Below, piece by piece: positions 48,137-56,806 of a stretch of DNA of 64,000 nt. The notes under the pieces were generated by a model that worked only from the letters and a program-made list of their open reading frames with translations, was not told the origin of the DNA and made no database searches. Numbering within the stretch: the stretch's first letter is position 1; every line of letters starts with the position of its first letter. The translations under genes and the position numbers were made by a program. Source of the stretch: Sphingobacterium populi (GTDB lineage Bacteria > Bacteroidota > Bacteroidia > Sphingobacteriales > Sphingobacteriaceae); NCBI RefSeq assembly GCF_001586775.1, contig NZ_LQXS01000002.1:558001-622000 (forward strand), given 5' to 3'.

Positions 48137-48716
48137 ATCTTTTTAAAGATAAGGACTGCCTACGAAATATGCTAACGATCCACTACGTGTAGGCAATTAA
48201 TTTATATTTCTACCATTATCACAAATACTACACACGAATGAATACACGAATGCGGAGCAGAAAAAGCTAACACTTCATTACGAAGAGAATCCGAAAGTAA
48301 TTATTATCCCTTGATGATGAAATACTGATTTGTAGAAACAAAACGGCATAGCGCCCAAAATCTGTAAGACAAATAGCCTTGGTTTAATAGCATTGAGCAA
48401 TTAAAAGCGCAGATTTATTGTCGTTTTTACATCTATTATCGTAATATAGCTTAATTAGTGATAGTGCTTCCATTTATTCAAAAATGATTTATGTCCAGAT
48501 TATGTTTACAATATTAACCGACCTCATACTTTGTTTGATAGTAAATTTTACCTCTATCAATTAAATTTCGTCGTGCAATTGTAAAGGTAAAACACGTATA
48601 TTTACGGGGTTAATTTACATTAACAAAAAAATCGTTAAGTGCTACCTTTATAATCGCAAGGTTCTATCAGGCAAGAATAACGAGCAAGATCGAAATACCT
48701 ATAAAAACATTAGATA
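48137..48716. other. 580-bp intergenic region before histidine kinase
   Basis: AT-rich and without a convincing frame. A 7-bp inverted repeat TGCCTAC/GTAGGCA lies at 48157-48195. Near-consensus -7 boxes TATATTTA (about 48598) and TACCTTTA (48643-48650) precede the kinase gene; neither has a well-spaced TTG. No other feature seen. Confidence 0.4.
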
Positions 48717-50036
48717 ATGATATTTAGTAATCGTACAATACATGTACTCCTACTCAGTTTGGGCCTCACCCTGTTTATATCAAAAGTTGCTGCTCAATCT
48801 CAAAATGAAAATATAAAGCCGAAGGCAGCGTTGACCGATAGTTTGACGTATGTAAGCGATTTAATGGCGTATTTTGATAATCAGGGTAAATTGGATAGTA
48901 TTGAGAAATATGCGCGAATTTCTTACAATTTAGCCCGGCGCGAAAATGATCTAAAACATGTGTTGAGTGCCTCAAACAGGTTGGCAGCAATTTATGAAGA
49001 GAGGGGCGATTTAAAACGTGCGCTTCAGTTTAATAAGGCTGCGCGCGACTCTGAAAGCGCCTTGTACAAGGAATCTTCAGCTCTTGGACTTTTGGAAACA
49101 GAACGTCTCAAGGCAGAATTTACAGCAAAGCAAGCGGAAGCTTTAGCGCATCAGGAGTCGGAAAGTCGCAAAAGCACGCTGATGATAATAGGGATATTTT
49201 CTTTAGCAGTCATTTCGAAAACTTTTCTGCTTTATATTATAATCCGAAAGAAGAAATCTCACAACAAAGAGTTGCGGATCGTGTTAGATCAGGTCGAGCG
49301 ACAAAATATGCAGCTAGATGAAGGTTATCGTTTCAAACAGCATTTGATTTCTGTCGTAGCACACGATTTACGTGCGCCTGTAGCCAGTATTGTATCGCTT
49401 CTAAAGATGTTTGAAGACGGTTTTCTTTCTGAAAAGGAAACTAAAAATATGTTGCAGAAAGCCCGAATGGAAATGGCAACGCTCAAAAAATTTCTTGATG
49501 AGATGCTTACATGGATTGTCGGGCAACGTGACGGTCTTCGATCTACCTCTGAAGCTTTTAATATTGCTAGCGTTATCACCGAGACAGTGGCGCTGTATCG
49601 TCGAAGAGCTCAAAAGAAACGTATACAGATCGAAATCGAATCTCCTGCCGATACCACGTTTGTAAGAGCTGATAAGCAAATGATCAGAATTACCATTAAT
49701 AATCTCCTTAACAATGCATTGAAATTCTGTGGCGCAGATGATTATATCTATGTAAGTGCACAAAAAGTGGATGAAAATAAAGTGCGCATTATGATACGGG
49801 ATACGGGTGTTGGGTTTGATACGAAAATAGATCGAAAGCTAACAGAGCTTTCGCAAAAAGGAGTTATTGGCACTTGGGGTGAAAAAGCTACAGGAATCGG
49901 TTTGTCATTATGTATTCTCTATTTGAATGCGAATAACACACACCTGAATCTAAAATCCGAGCCGGGTGTTGGCGCTCAATTCTGGTTTGATTTGGAGATG
50001 ACCAGTGAAGAGGAAAAGCAACCTGAAAAGAAATAA
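48717..50036 (+). CDS. Membrane histidine kinase with TPR-like sensor
   Basis: 439 residues. Signal peptide (ISKVAAQ), a periplasmic helical region with TPR-like pairs (LDSIEKYARISYNLARREND, GDLKRALQFNKAARDSE), one membrane helix (IIGIFSLAVISKTFLLYIII), a HisKA domain with phospho-acceptor His in VVAHDLRAPV, and an HATPase domain with NNLLNNALKF, DTGVGFD and GTGIGL-like ATGIGLSLC. It converges on the LuxR-type regulator gene 12 nt away; the two are likely partners, though on opposite strands. Confidence 0.88.
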   Translation: MIFSNRTIHVLLLSLGLTLFISKVAAQSQNENIKPKAALTDSLTYVSDLMAYFDNQGKLDSIEKYARISYNLARRENDLKHVLSASNRLAAIYEERGDLKRALQFNKAARDSESALYKESSALGLLETERLKAEFTAKQAEALAHQESESRKSTLMIIGIFSLAVISKTFLLYIIIRKKKSHNKELRIVLDQVERQNMQLDEGYRFKQHLISVVAHDLRAPVASIVSLLKMFEDGFLSEKETKNMLQKARMEMATLKKFLDEMLTWIVGQRDGLRSTSEAFNIASVITETVALYRRRAQKKRIQIEIESPADTTFVRADKQMIRITINNLLNNALKFCGADDYIYVSAQKVDENKVRIMIRDTGVGFDTKIDRKLTELSQKGVIGTWGEKATGIGLSLCILYLNANNTHLNLKSEPGVGAQFWFDLEMTSEEEKQPEKK

Positions 50037-50048
50037 TGTAGTGCGCTG

Positions 50049-50684
50049 CTAAATCAAATCATTATCGTGAGCAAATCGTATCAATTGTCCGATAGATTTG
50101 CAGTTGGCTTTGGCCATCATCTTGCGTCTGTGTGCAACTATGGTATGCTTACTTAGAAACATTTGCTCTGCAACGTCAGAAATACTACTGCCAAGCGAAA
50201 AATGCTTTAGCAGTTGAAGCTCTCTTGGAGTAAACGTAGGCGTTTGTTCGAATGTTTCTAAAATCGATTTCAAATTTTCATCAACTACAATATTTCCGTT
50301 GGCAACTTCATTTATCAATTGAATCATAGTCGGGATATCACTTGATTTGCTCAGTATGCCGTGGGGTTTTGCTGAGATAAGATTGTGCAGAACACCGGTG
50401 GAAATCGCACTGGTGGTAAAAATGATATAGGCTTTTTTGTTAAGACGTTTGATTTCCGAACATACCTGCAGCCCATTTTCATGGTATAGGTAATAATCCA
50501 GAAACACGAATACTTTTTTTGTGCCGAAAGCAGTCATGCAAGTAATCAAATCTTCTGCTTTTGAAAAAGATTGTATGTTTTCAAATTGCAGGTAGCGTTC
50601 CAATAGCAGTGTAAAGGAATCAGCAAAAAGTTGGTGATCATCCAGCACAAAAGCGTTTTTGCTGATTTTGATATCTTGAACCAT
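50049..50684 (-). CDS. LuxR-family response regulator
   Basis: 211 residues. The receiver domain has an acidic pocket (VLDDHQLF), phospho-acceptor Asp in VFVFLDYYL and a conserved Lys late in the domain (GILSKSS). The C-terminal LuxR/GerE helix-turn-helix spans about 145-205 (FTPRELQLLKHFSLGSSISDVAEQMFLSKHTIVAHRRKMM). A NarL-type DNA-binding regulator, likely paired with the converging kinase. Confidence 0.9.
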   Translation of the reverse strand: MVQDIKISKNAFVLDDHQLFADSFTLLLERYLQFENIQSFSKAEDLITCMTAFGTKKVFVFLDYYLYHENGLQVCSEIKRLNKKAYIIFTTSAISTGVLHNLISAKPHGILSKSSDIPTMIQLINEVANGNIVVDENLKSILETFEQTPTFTPRELQLLKHFSLGSSISDVAEQMFLSKHTIVAHRRKMMAKANCKSIGQLIRFAHDNDLI

Positions 50685-50705
50685 GTAAAACTATTCTGTT
50701 TGAAG

Positions 50706-50713
50706 CAAAGATA
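50706..50713 (-). promoter_or_regulatory. -7 box of response regulator gene
   Basis: Minus-strand TATCTTTG, 21 nt before the ATG at 50684. Confidence 0.35.
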
Positions 50714-50809
50714 CGCTATGTAGACTGTTTTAGCATAATCTAAATGCGGTATTTATCACCTTAAATTTGGCAATGGAGTGAATATGGGTAATGTGAGCGA
50801 ATCGTCCTG

Positions 50810-51052
50810 CTAATAAGTGCTTTTAATATGAATACCATTACTTTGTAATTCATCTTTAGCAAAAAACCCCAACCATACTAACTCATCAGGATTAAGATGT
50901 TGTCCTTTGCGTGGCTTGATTTCGATGTACGAATCGTCCTCTAGAATGGAGTAAGAAACTTCGCATGCAAATCTGATTCTCATGCAAAAGAGATTGGTGT
51001 CCAGCGCTTTTATCATAGCACCAATAATTTTTGGGTTGGCAACAATTCGCAT
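50810..51052 (-). CDS. Hypothetical 80-residue protein
   Basis: A small cytoplasmic protein with alternating hydrophobic residues, KPRKGQHLNPDELVWLGFF in the second half, and no signal or membrane segment. It sits alone in an AT-rich region upstream of the fimbrillin unit. I do not recognise it. Composition looks like a real gene rather than chance. Confidence 0.5.
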   Translation of the reverse strand: MRIVANPKIIGAMIKALDTNLFCMRIRFACEVSYSILEDDSYIEIKPRKGQHLNPDELVWLGFFAKDELQSNGIHIKSTY

Positions 51053-51424
51053 AATATCAATATTAATTTTCTAGTTCAAACTGCAGGATCATAGACCAAA
51101 ATAACAGGTGCAAAAAGACATATTAAAAAATATACTCTCAATTAGTTGATTTGAAACCAGGCCTGTTAATTGGTTATATAATTGAATAACAAATACGTAC
51201 GTCAGCTCTAGTTGCTGCTATACAGTTGATTATTCATATACATTGATTCTAATTTACATACAATATTGATCTGGACAATATATTATTTGCCAAATAGCAA
51301 ATTGTTGGTATGATTTCTATAAAAAAATAAATTATCCTCTAATTAGGGAAATATTGTGTATAAAAATTAACTATCAGTATGATAGGTAGTTATCTACTAT
51401 TGTCGAAATTAAATCGTTATCATG
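51053..51424. other. AT-rich intergenic region
   Basis: About 370 bp, strongly AT-rich, no frame I can support. Small inverted repeats (ATTTGC/GCAAAT near 51285-51305, CTATC/GATAG near 51370-51387) are seen. The fimbrillin promoter begins at its right end. No recombinase half-sites recognised. Confidence 0.35.
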
Positions 51425-51455
51425 TTGGTTTATAGCGTACTTATACGTAGTTTTG
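51425..51455 (+). promoter_or_regulatory. Promoter of small protein/fimbrillin unit
   Basis: TTG (51425-51427) and TAGTTTTG (51448-51455), 20 nt apart, an exact consensus match. Start near 51462, leaving a 64-nt leader before the small protein. Confidence 0.6.
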
Positions 51456-51525
51456 CCGCAAATTTAGCGTTTAATACCTAGCGTTAAGTTGTAGGCGAAA
51501 TCATCTCAACTAGAAAAACTATACA

Positions 51526-51699
51526 ATGGATTACCCAAGTAAGCGGCCTTATCAGGCACTATCTATTACAGTAAATTATCTTGAAATCGAGCATTCCATC
51601 GCAGCAGGATCCGCAACAGTTAGTCCTATTACCACCGATCAGCGCGTAATGGAAGAGTGGGACGAAGATCCGACGGATACACGTACAATTGTTTGGTAA
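51526..51699 (+). CDS. Conserved-looking 57-residue protein before fimbrillin
   Basis: A frame too short for common gene calling: ATG at 51526, TAA at 51697-51699. It starts MDYPSKRPYQALSITVNYLEIEHSIAAGSATVSP and ends in an acidic EEWDEDPTD segment and a final Trp. No signal or membrane helix. It lies between a consensus promoter and the fimbrillin-like lipoprotein gene, 17 nt upstream of it, so it is very probably translated from the same mRNA. I recall similar short proteins with an IAAGS motif, acidic EEW stretch and terminal Trp in Sphingobacteriaceae near surface-lipoprotein genes, but cannot verify this. Function unknown. Confidence 0.6.
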   Translation: MDYPSKRPYQALSITVNYLEIEHSIAAGSATVSPITTDQRVMEEWDEDPTDTRTIVW

Positions 51700-51716
51700 C
51701 TAGATATACTCTTCAG

Positions 51717-53219
51717 ATGAAATTAAAAAATACATTTGCAATAGTTTTAAGTAGTATATTGCTGCTTGCGGCCTGTGTAAAGCAGGAAAAAGAACAACCA
51801 AGTAACGGTGAAGCTACCGTTTCTATTCGTCTTTTGGGCGCCGAAGATCAAGAAGAGAATGATGATGATGGGAATGCCTCTTCCGCTCGATCAGTGACCG
51901 TTTCAGAGGTAGAAGATGATGTACAAACTCAAATTGTTCCTTTTGGTGATGATATGAATTTTGTAGCGACGCTTTCCAAAGAGCGATCAAGTGATATGCG
52001 TAATAGTGCTACTGGATCAAGTCGTAACCGTGCTGCTACAGTATTAACACCACTTGGTCAAGATGTACGTTATAGAGTATTAGTATACGACGGTTCTGGA
52101 GCTTTCGTAGAAGAAAAAGATTATCAGGTGGGTAAAGAAAGTTCCGTAGAGGGTTTCAATCTAGATGCAGGGAAATCTTATACGTTTATAGCTTATTCTG
52201 TAAACGGTACAACAGCGTTGCCAAATCCTAGTGACAAAGCGAATCTTAGTACCGCTAGGCTAAATAATATTGCCGGTCCTTTATTGTATTTCAGAAAGGA
52301 TGTTGAATTAGTGTACGGTGAAAACACATTGGATTTAACACTTAAACATCAATACAGTCAAATCACGACTAGAATCGAATTAGATCAAAGTACAGCCGGA
52401 AATATAACCGCAGTTGATAACCCAACGATTCGTCCTGTTCGGCAAGATGGTAGTATTACTTTTTCTGATGGTGTTGTTACATATGGATCTGCCGCTTCTA
52501 ATGGCGCAGAAGTTGTTTTCCCAAGCCTAGGAGGTGGAGTTCGTAGTATTACATCCAGTCCAACATTATTAATATCGCCGAGCACGACGACCGCAGAATT
52601 TAATGTTGGTACGTTGACTGCGAATAATATTACGAAAGCCGATGTCGTAATCAATAATTTAAAAATCACGCCAGGCACACGTTACAATTTAGTCATGAAG
52701 TTGCAAAGTCCTTGTACGGAGGTGGTATCCGGTGGGGCTACATTTGATCTCGCAGATGGTAATTCTCAAACTTTTACAGCGCCTGCTGCGGACTATGGTT
52801 TCACGTTTGATATACATCGACTAGATAACTCTTTTAATCTGGAGATCAATAATACATTACTCGCGGTACAGGAGCTACAATTTCAAACTGGGGTTGCCGA
52901 TTTGTCTCGGAATGTTGAGTTTGCTGATGGAACGGTGTGGGGAAGTGAAGGCATTTCAGAAATCTACAACATGAATGGCAATGCTTCAAACCCTATTTTG
53001 CGTGTGATCATTAGTGCGTCGGGCGATATTTCCCTATTAGGAAGCAAGTCATCGAGCGGCGGTAATTTGGAGCCTCTGCGCTTAACCAATGGCAATCAAT
53101 TTAACAGTATCACGTGGAATAGAAATTCTGATAATACAGTTATTGCTACACAAAGTGTAGAAGGAGTAACGTATATGACGGGTAATGGATATGGAAGACG
53201 AATCGTTCCATGTAATTAG
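51717..53219 (+). CDS. Fimbrillin-family surface lipoprotein
   Basis: 500 residues from the ATG at 51717. Lipoprotein signal ending LLLAAC, then an acidic linker, then two beta-sandwich domains with the fimbrillin/Mfa-like traits RYRVLVYDGSGAFVEEKDY, LDAGKSYTFIAYSVN, ENTLDLTLKHQYSQITTRIEL and KITPGTRYNLVMKLQ. These are typical of Bacteroidota fimbria or adhesin subunits carried to the surface as lipoproteins. It is the second gene of the unit, so probably controlled by the promoter at 51425. Partners for fimbria assembly are not in the window. Confidence 0.75.
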   Translation: MKLKNTFAIVLSSILLLAACVKQEKEQPSNGEATVSIRLLGAEDQEENDDDGNASSARSVTVSEVEDDVQTQIVPFGDDMNFVATLSKERSSDMRNSATGSSRNRAATVLTPLGQDVRYRVLVYDGSGAFVEEKDYQVGKESSVEGFNLDAGKSYTFIAYSVNGTTALPNPSDKANLSTARLNNIAGPLLYFRKDVELVYGENTLDLTLKHQYSQITTRIELDQSTAGNITAVDNPTIRPVRQDGSITFSDGVVTYGSAASNGAEVVFPSLGGGVRSITSSPTLLISPSTTTAEFNVGTLTANNITKADVVINNLKITPGTRYNLVMKLQSPCTEVVSGGATFDLADGNSQTFTAPAADYGFTFDIHRLDNSFNLEINNTLLAVQELQFQTGVADLSRNVEFADGTVWGSEGISEIYNMNGNASNPILRVIISASGDISLLGSKSSSGGNLEPLRLTNGNQFNSITWNRNSDNTVIATQSVEGVTYMTGNGYGRRIVPCN

Positions 53220-53300
53220 TAAGTTAATTCTTATTTGTACACTAGGTAGCAAAGTTTAATGTGATCGTCACATGCAGTAGTTCGCTTATAGTGTAACCAT

Positions 53301-53350
53301 TTCACCACACAAAAGAGGCCTTTTTTAAAAGGCCTCTTTTGTGTGGTGAA
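53301..53350. terminator. Very long perfect hairpin terminator
   Basis: 24-bp arms (53301-53324 and 53327-53350) are perfectly complementary with a 2-nt spacer, containing AAAAGAGGCC and GGCCTCTTTT. It follows the fimbrillin gene by about 80 nt. It is longer than other terminators here but fits that role. The rest of 53220-53473 shows nothing. Confidence 0.75.
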
Positions 53351-53473
53351 AAATCATCTCATATCGTGTCATTGGTTTATGATGCCAATTGCTAAAATCA
53401 TCGTGTAATTGGCGTTTTCAAATGCCAAGACATAAAAATTGAGAAGGAGAATTACTACGGGAAAAGAATGTTT

Positions 53474-53965
53474 TTAAAACTCCTTGTCGTAGGTCCGGTT
53501 CCAATGCTTGTTTCTATCCAAAGGAGTAGATTTTACTTTATATTCTAGTCGTATGCCATTAATTCTCCTCTGTTTGAAACGTTTATTAACATCATTTATA
53601 TAAGCGATATCAACTATTTCAAATAATCCAAAACGTGTGCCTGCCAAATTCTTGTCGAATGGTACCTCTTCTTCTACTAACTTAAACGTGTAGAAGCAGC
53701 TGAGGTAATCCTTCCAGAAGAAAATGGGATTATCTTCGCCGTCCAGATAGCTGTCGTCGGCATAGCATAGTTCGTCGTGCACGTCAAAGTAATCTGCCAA
53801 TAACTTATTCGTCTGCGCTACAAAGTCTTGTGCCGTAGAAGTGTTTTCGATAGGCATAAAGGAGATGATGTCGCCTTCTTCTAATAAGTCGCACATCGAA
53901 TGATTCTGAAAGGCTTCGATCATCGACGGCAACAGTTCTACCACACTATGGAACATTTTTTTCAT
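53474..53965 (-). CDS. Hypothetical cytoplasmic protein
   Basis: 163 residues, acidic, no signal or membrane helix. Visible parts: an N-terminal helix (FHSVVELLPSMIEAF), a Cys/Asp-rich middle (ELCYADDSYLDGEDN), aromatic FFWKDYLSCFYTFKLVEEE and a basic end (KFKSTPLDRNKHW-like). Complete reading frame with normal codon use. I do not recognise the family. Confidence 0.6.
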   Translation of the reverse strand: MKKMFHSVVELLPSMIEAFQNHSMCDLLEEGDIISFMPIENTSTAQDFVAQTNKLLADYFDVHDELCYADDSYLDGEDNPIFFWKDYLSCFYTFKLVEEEVPFDKNLAGTRFGLFEIVDIAYINDVNKRFKQRRINGIRLEYKVKSTPLDRNKHWNRTYDKEF

Positions 53966-54012
53966 GCTACAAAGGTAAAAACTATGTGCGAACTTAAGCT
54001 AACCAAGGTGTT

Positions 54013-55065
54013 TTAAGTGATACGCAGATAGCGTTTTGTTAGGTATTTCCTGATCGGAATGTCTACTAATTTCATGATAACGTATGCAAAAAGAATCAAA
54101 CAAATGCTGCCGCCTATTACGATATAGGGTAGGAGTGTTGAGTCGAATACATCACTCTGCAAATAGTCGCCAAAAATCCAAATAGCGGCATAATGCGTCA
54201 TGTAAAGTGGATATGAAATAGCGCCTAGAAAAGCGCCCAGTGGCTGCACGCCTTTCGGCATCCTTGTACCTGCTCCCAAAGCTACGATAATAGGAAAAAG
54301 AAAAAGCACAATGCATGACTCAATCAACCAATTAGCAACGGTGAACGGCATCAACAAAGCTATACTCAATAATATTGCGGGAGTGAGGTATCCGAAGCGA
54401 TTGGTGATAATCCAATTTCGACGGTAAATAAGTAATCCCGCACAGAATGAGTAAGCAAGACGAATACCGCCCACTTCCCAATTGTCTATACTCCAGCCGC
54501 CAGCAAGGTTACCATAAGAATAACTAGCATAAACCAAAGCAATTGCGGCCACACCAGCCAGCAGATATAAATGTTTTGCGCTAATACGTACTAGTACAAG
54601 AGCGTAAAAGATATTAGCAACATATTCCCAAAATAATGACCATGCCGGTGCATTTAGGCTGAAAAGATTAAAGGCTTTTTCCTCCAGTACTGGCAAGGGG
54701 ATAAGCAATACCGAACAGATAAAAAGCTGTATATACTGCGGGATACTTTTTGCATCGGCTACGCTATAGGGCGACCAGAGCAAACCAACCAAACCCAAAA
54801 TTGATCCAATAACAACTAAAGGCTGCAAGCGAATGAGCCGCAAGCTAAAAAACTTACCCAAGCTCATACTCTCTAGTCGATCATCGTAGGCATAGCCCAT
54901 CACAAATCCTGACAGACAGAAGAAGAAATCCACGGCAAGAAAGCCATGGCCAATCACATTATCTTCAAATTGTGGAAATATCCATTCCATGAAATGAAAA
55001 ATAACGATCGCGATGGCGGCTACACCGCGTAATCCATCTAACGCTAAAAAATGCTGCTTTTGCAT
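54013..55065 (-). CDS. Acyltransferase family 3 (OafA-like) membrane protein
   Basis: 350 residues from the ATG at 55065 (MQKQHFLALDGLRGVAAIAIVIFH). The start matches the Acyl_transf_3 family, with the conserved His in IVIFHFMEW and the RL motif after FSLRLIRLQPL. About ten membrane helices. Such proteins O-acylate surface polysaccharides or lipids. No glycosyltransferase genes nearby, so the acceptor is unknown. Confidence 0.85.
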   Translation of the reverse strand: MQKQHFLALDGLRGVAAIAIVIFHFMEWIFPQFEDNVIGHGFLAVDFFFCLSGFVMGYAYDDRLESMSLGKFFSLRLIRLQPLVVIGSILGLVGLLWSPYSVADAKSIPQYIQLFICSVLLIPLPVLEEKAFNLFSLNAPAWSLFWEYVANIFYALVLVRISAKHLYLLAGVAAIALVYASYSYGNLAGGWSIDNWEVGGIRLAYSFCAGLLIYRRNWIITNRFGYLTPAILLSIALLMPFTVANWLIESCIVLFLFPIIVALGAGTRMPKGVQPLGAFLGAISYPLYMTHYAAIWIFGDYLQSDVFDSTLLPYIVIGGSICLILFAYVIMKLVDIPIRKYLTKRYLRIT

Positions 55066-55268
55066 ATATATATGTTTAACATTGCCTCGCAGGAGCGATA
55101 TTATAGCTGTTATTTCTCGGTCCGGATGATAGCCAGTATTCAATGCTGGCCAAAGGCTAAGATATCGACCAAAGATAATAAAAGATTAAAAAGGACTGTG
55201 ACGCGATGAATATACTACTCTAAGATTAGAGATAAATGCACATGTAACAATATTTTCTTAACTTGCTG

Positions 55269-55276
55269 TACATTTG
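55269..55276 (+). promoter_or_regulatory. -7 box of bacteriophytochrome operon
   Basis: TACATTTG, a full -7 match, 23 nt before the ATG at 55300. No TTG at -33. Confidence 0.4.
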
Positions 55277-55299
55277 AAAATTTTAGCGTTTCACACTAA

Positions 55300-56793
55300 A
55301 TGCATAATAAAAATTTTGACTCCGATTTTTGTGGAGCCTTGCCTATACATCACATCAACACCATTCAACCCCATGGGGCGATTGTGGTCATTGATAAGGA
55401 AAATTGTACCATCGTGCAAACTAGTGCCAATACGATGGAGCAACTGAATATCAATCACCAAGATATTATTGGGATGAATTTTTGTGAATTGTGTGGCCTT
55501 TCGGAAGAGCAGATCAAAGGTGATGTGAGCACACATGTGGGCAAGAACGATACGTATACAATTGAGATCGCATCGAAGACCTATTTTGCTTTAGTGCACG
55601 AGAAAGAAGCTTATTTTATCATCGAGCTACAAGAGCAATCGCCCCATAAGCACCTATCGGCAGGAGTGCAAGATATCAAAAATCTCGTAACAGCAATGGA
55701 AGGTGTGAACAATCTTGCAGAGCTGTGTGACCTGATCGTGTCTAAGCTGAAGGAAATGCTAGACATTGATGGCGTAATGATGTATAAGTTCGATGAAGAA
55801 TGGAATGGTACCGTGATCTCAGAACAAAAGAGCAATGGATTGGAAAACTATCTTGGGGTCACTTTTCCCGCATCGGATGTGCCAAAGCAAGCACGTGATC
55901 TTTACCTAAAAAATCCACTTCGACTAATACCCGATCGTACCTATACACCGGCGCGTCTTTTCCCCGTGATCAATCCATTAACTAGTACGTTTACCGATCT
56001 TTCTTCCTGTCATCTTCGTGGTGTGGCAGAGGTGCATCGTGAATATATGAAAAACATGAAGATGATCGGATCCATGTCTATTCGAGTCGTTCATAATGGT
56101 GTTCTTTGGGGGCTAATTTCGTGTAATCATGCCTCAGCATATCATCTTACCTTTGATGAAAGTGCTAATTTTGGTCTGTTGTCTAACGTGATTTCTAACA
56201 AAATTTCATCCGTTATCAATGCAGATGAATATCATTTTATCTCCCAACTACAAGCCGGCCGCAACGCTATTGTTGATGCGATCTATAGCACAGGATCGAT
56301 CACCAAAGGTCTCTTTGGGCAGAAGTCCGACACCTCATTATTAAAATTGTTTAAGTCTACAGGTGCAGTGCTATTTAGTGCAGGCAAGCAATACACCGAT
56401 GGGCAAGTACCTGATCATAATTTTTTAGATAATCTCCTTCTTTGGCTGCAAGCCAAAGATATACGGAAAGTTTACAGCACACAGCATGTTGCTGGAGTAA
56501 TACAGGAGGCAGCTCGATTTAGCGAGATAGCTAGCGGCATGTTGGTGATTCCTATTTCGGCCCACGCGCCCGAATATTTAGTCTGCTTTCGTCCAGAAGT
56601 TGTCCAAACGATCGAGTGGGGTGGTAATCCAAATCAAGCGATCAATTTTGAAGATAATGGAGTAACCTATCATCCAAGACATTCGTTTAAAATCTGGTTG
56701 GAAACGGTAAATCAATTGGCGCAACCTTGGCACGAGCAAGAAATTCAGATCGCAACTACTATCCGCAGCTTTCTTTTAGAATTTAAATCATAA
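55300..56793 (+). CDS. Bacteriophytochrome photosensory module without kinase
   Basis: 497 residues, PAS-GAF-PHY and nothing after. Cys11 lies in DFCGALPIHHINTIQPHG, the position of the biliverdin-binding Cys in bacteriophytochromes. The GAF domain has ASDVPKQARDLY (usually DIP), a conserved His in VHREYMKNMK and SMSIRVV plus LWGLISCNHA. The PHY tongue motif HPRHSFKIW is intact near residue 465. It should bind a bilin and sense red/far-red light. The usual C-terminal histidine kinase is absent; the next gene, 13 nt on, encodes one. Confidence 0.88.
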   Translation: MHNKNFDSDFCGALPIHHINTIQPHGAIVVIDKENCTIVQTSANTMEQLNINHQDIIGMNFCELCGLSEEQIKGDVSTHVGKNDTYTIEIASKTYFALVHEKEAYFIIELQEQSPHKHLSAGVQDIKNLVTAMEGVNNLAELCDLIVSKLKEMLDIDGVMMYKFDEEWNGTVISEQKSNGLENYLGVTFPASDVPKQARDLYLKNPLRLIPDRTYTPARLFPVINPLTSTFTDLSSCHLRGVAEVHREYMKNMKMIGSMSIRVVHNGVLWGLISCNHASAYHLTFDESANFGLLSNVISNKISSVINADEYHFISQLQAGRNAIVDAIYSTGSITKGLFGQKSDTSLLKLFKSTGAVLFSAGKQYTDGQVPDHNFLDNLLLWLQAKDIRKVYSTQHVAGVIQEAARFSEIASGMLVIPISAHAPEYLVCFRPEVVQTIEWGGNPNQAINFEDNGVTYHPRHSFKIWLETVNQLAQPWHEQEIQIATTIRSFLLEFKS

Positions 56794-56806
56794 CGGCGCT
56801 ACTTTC

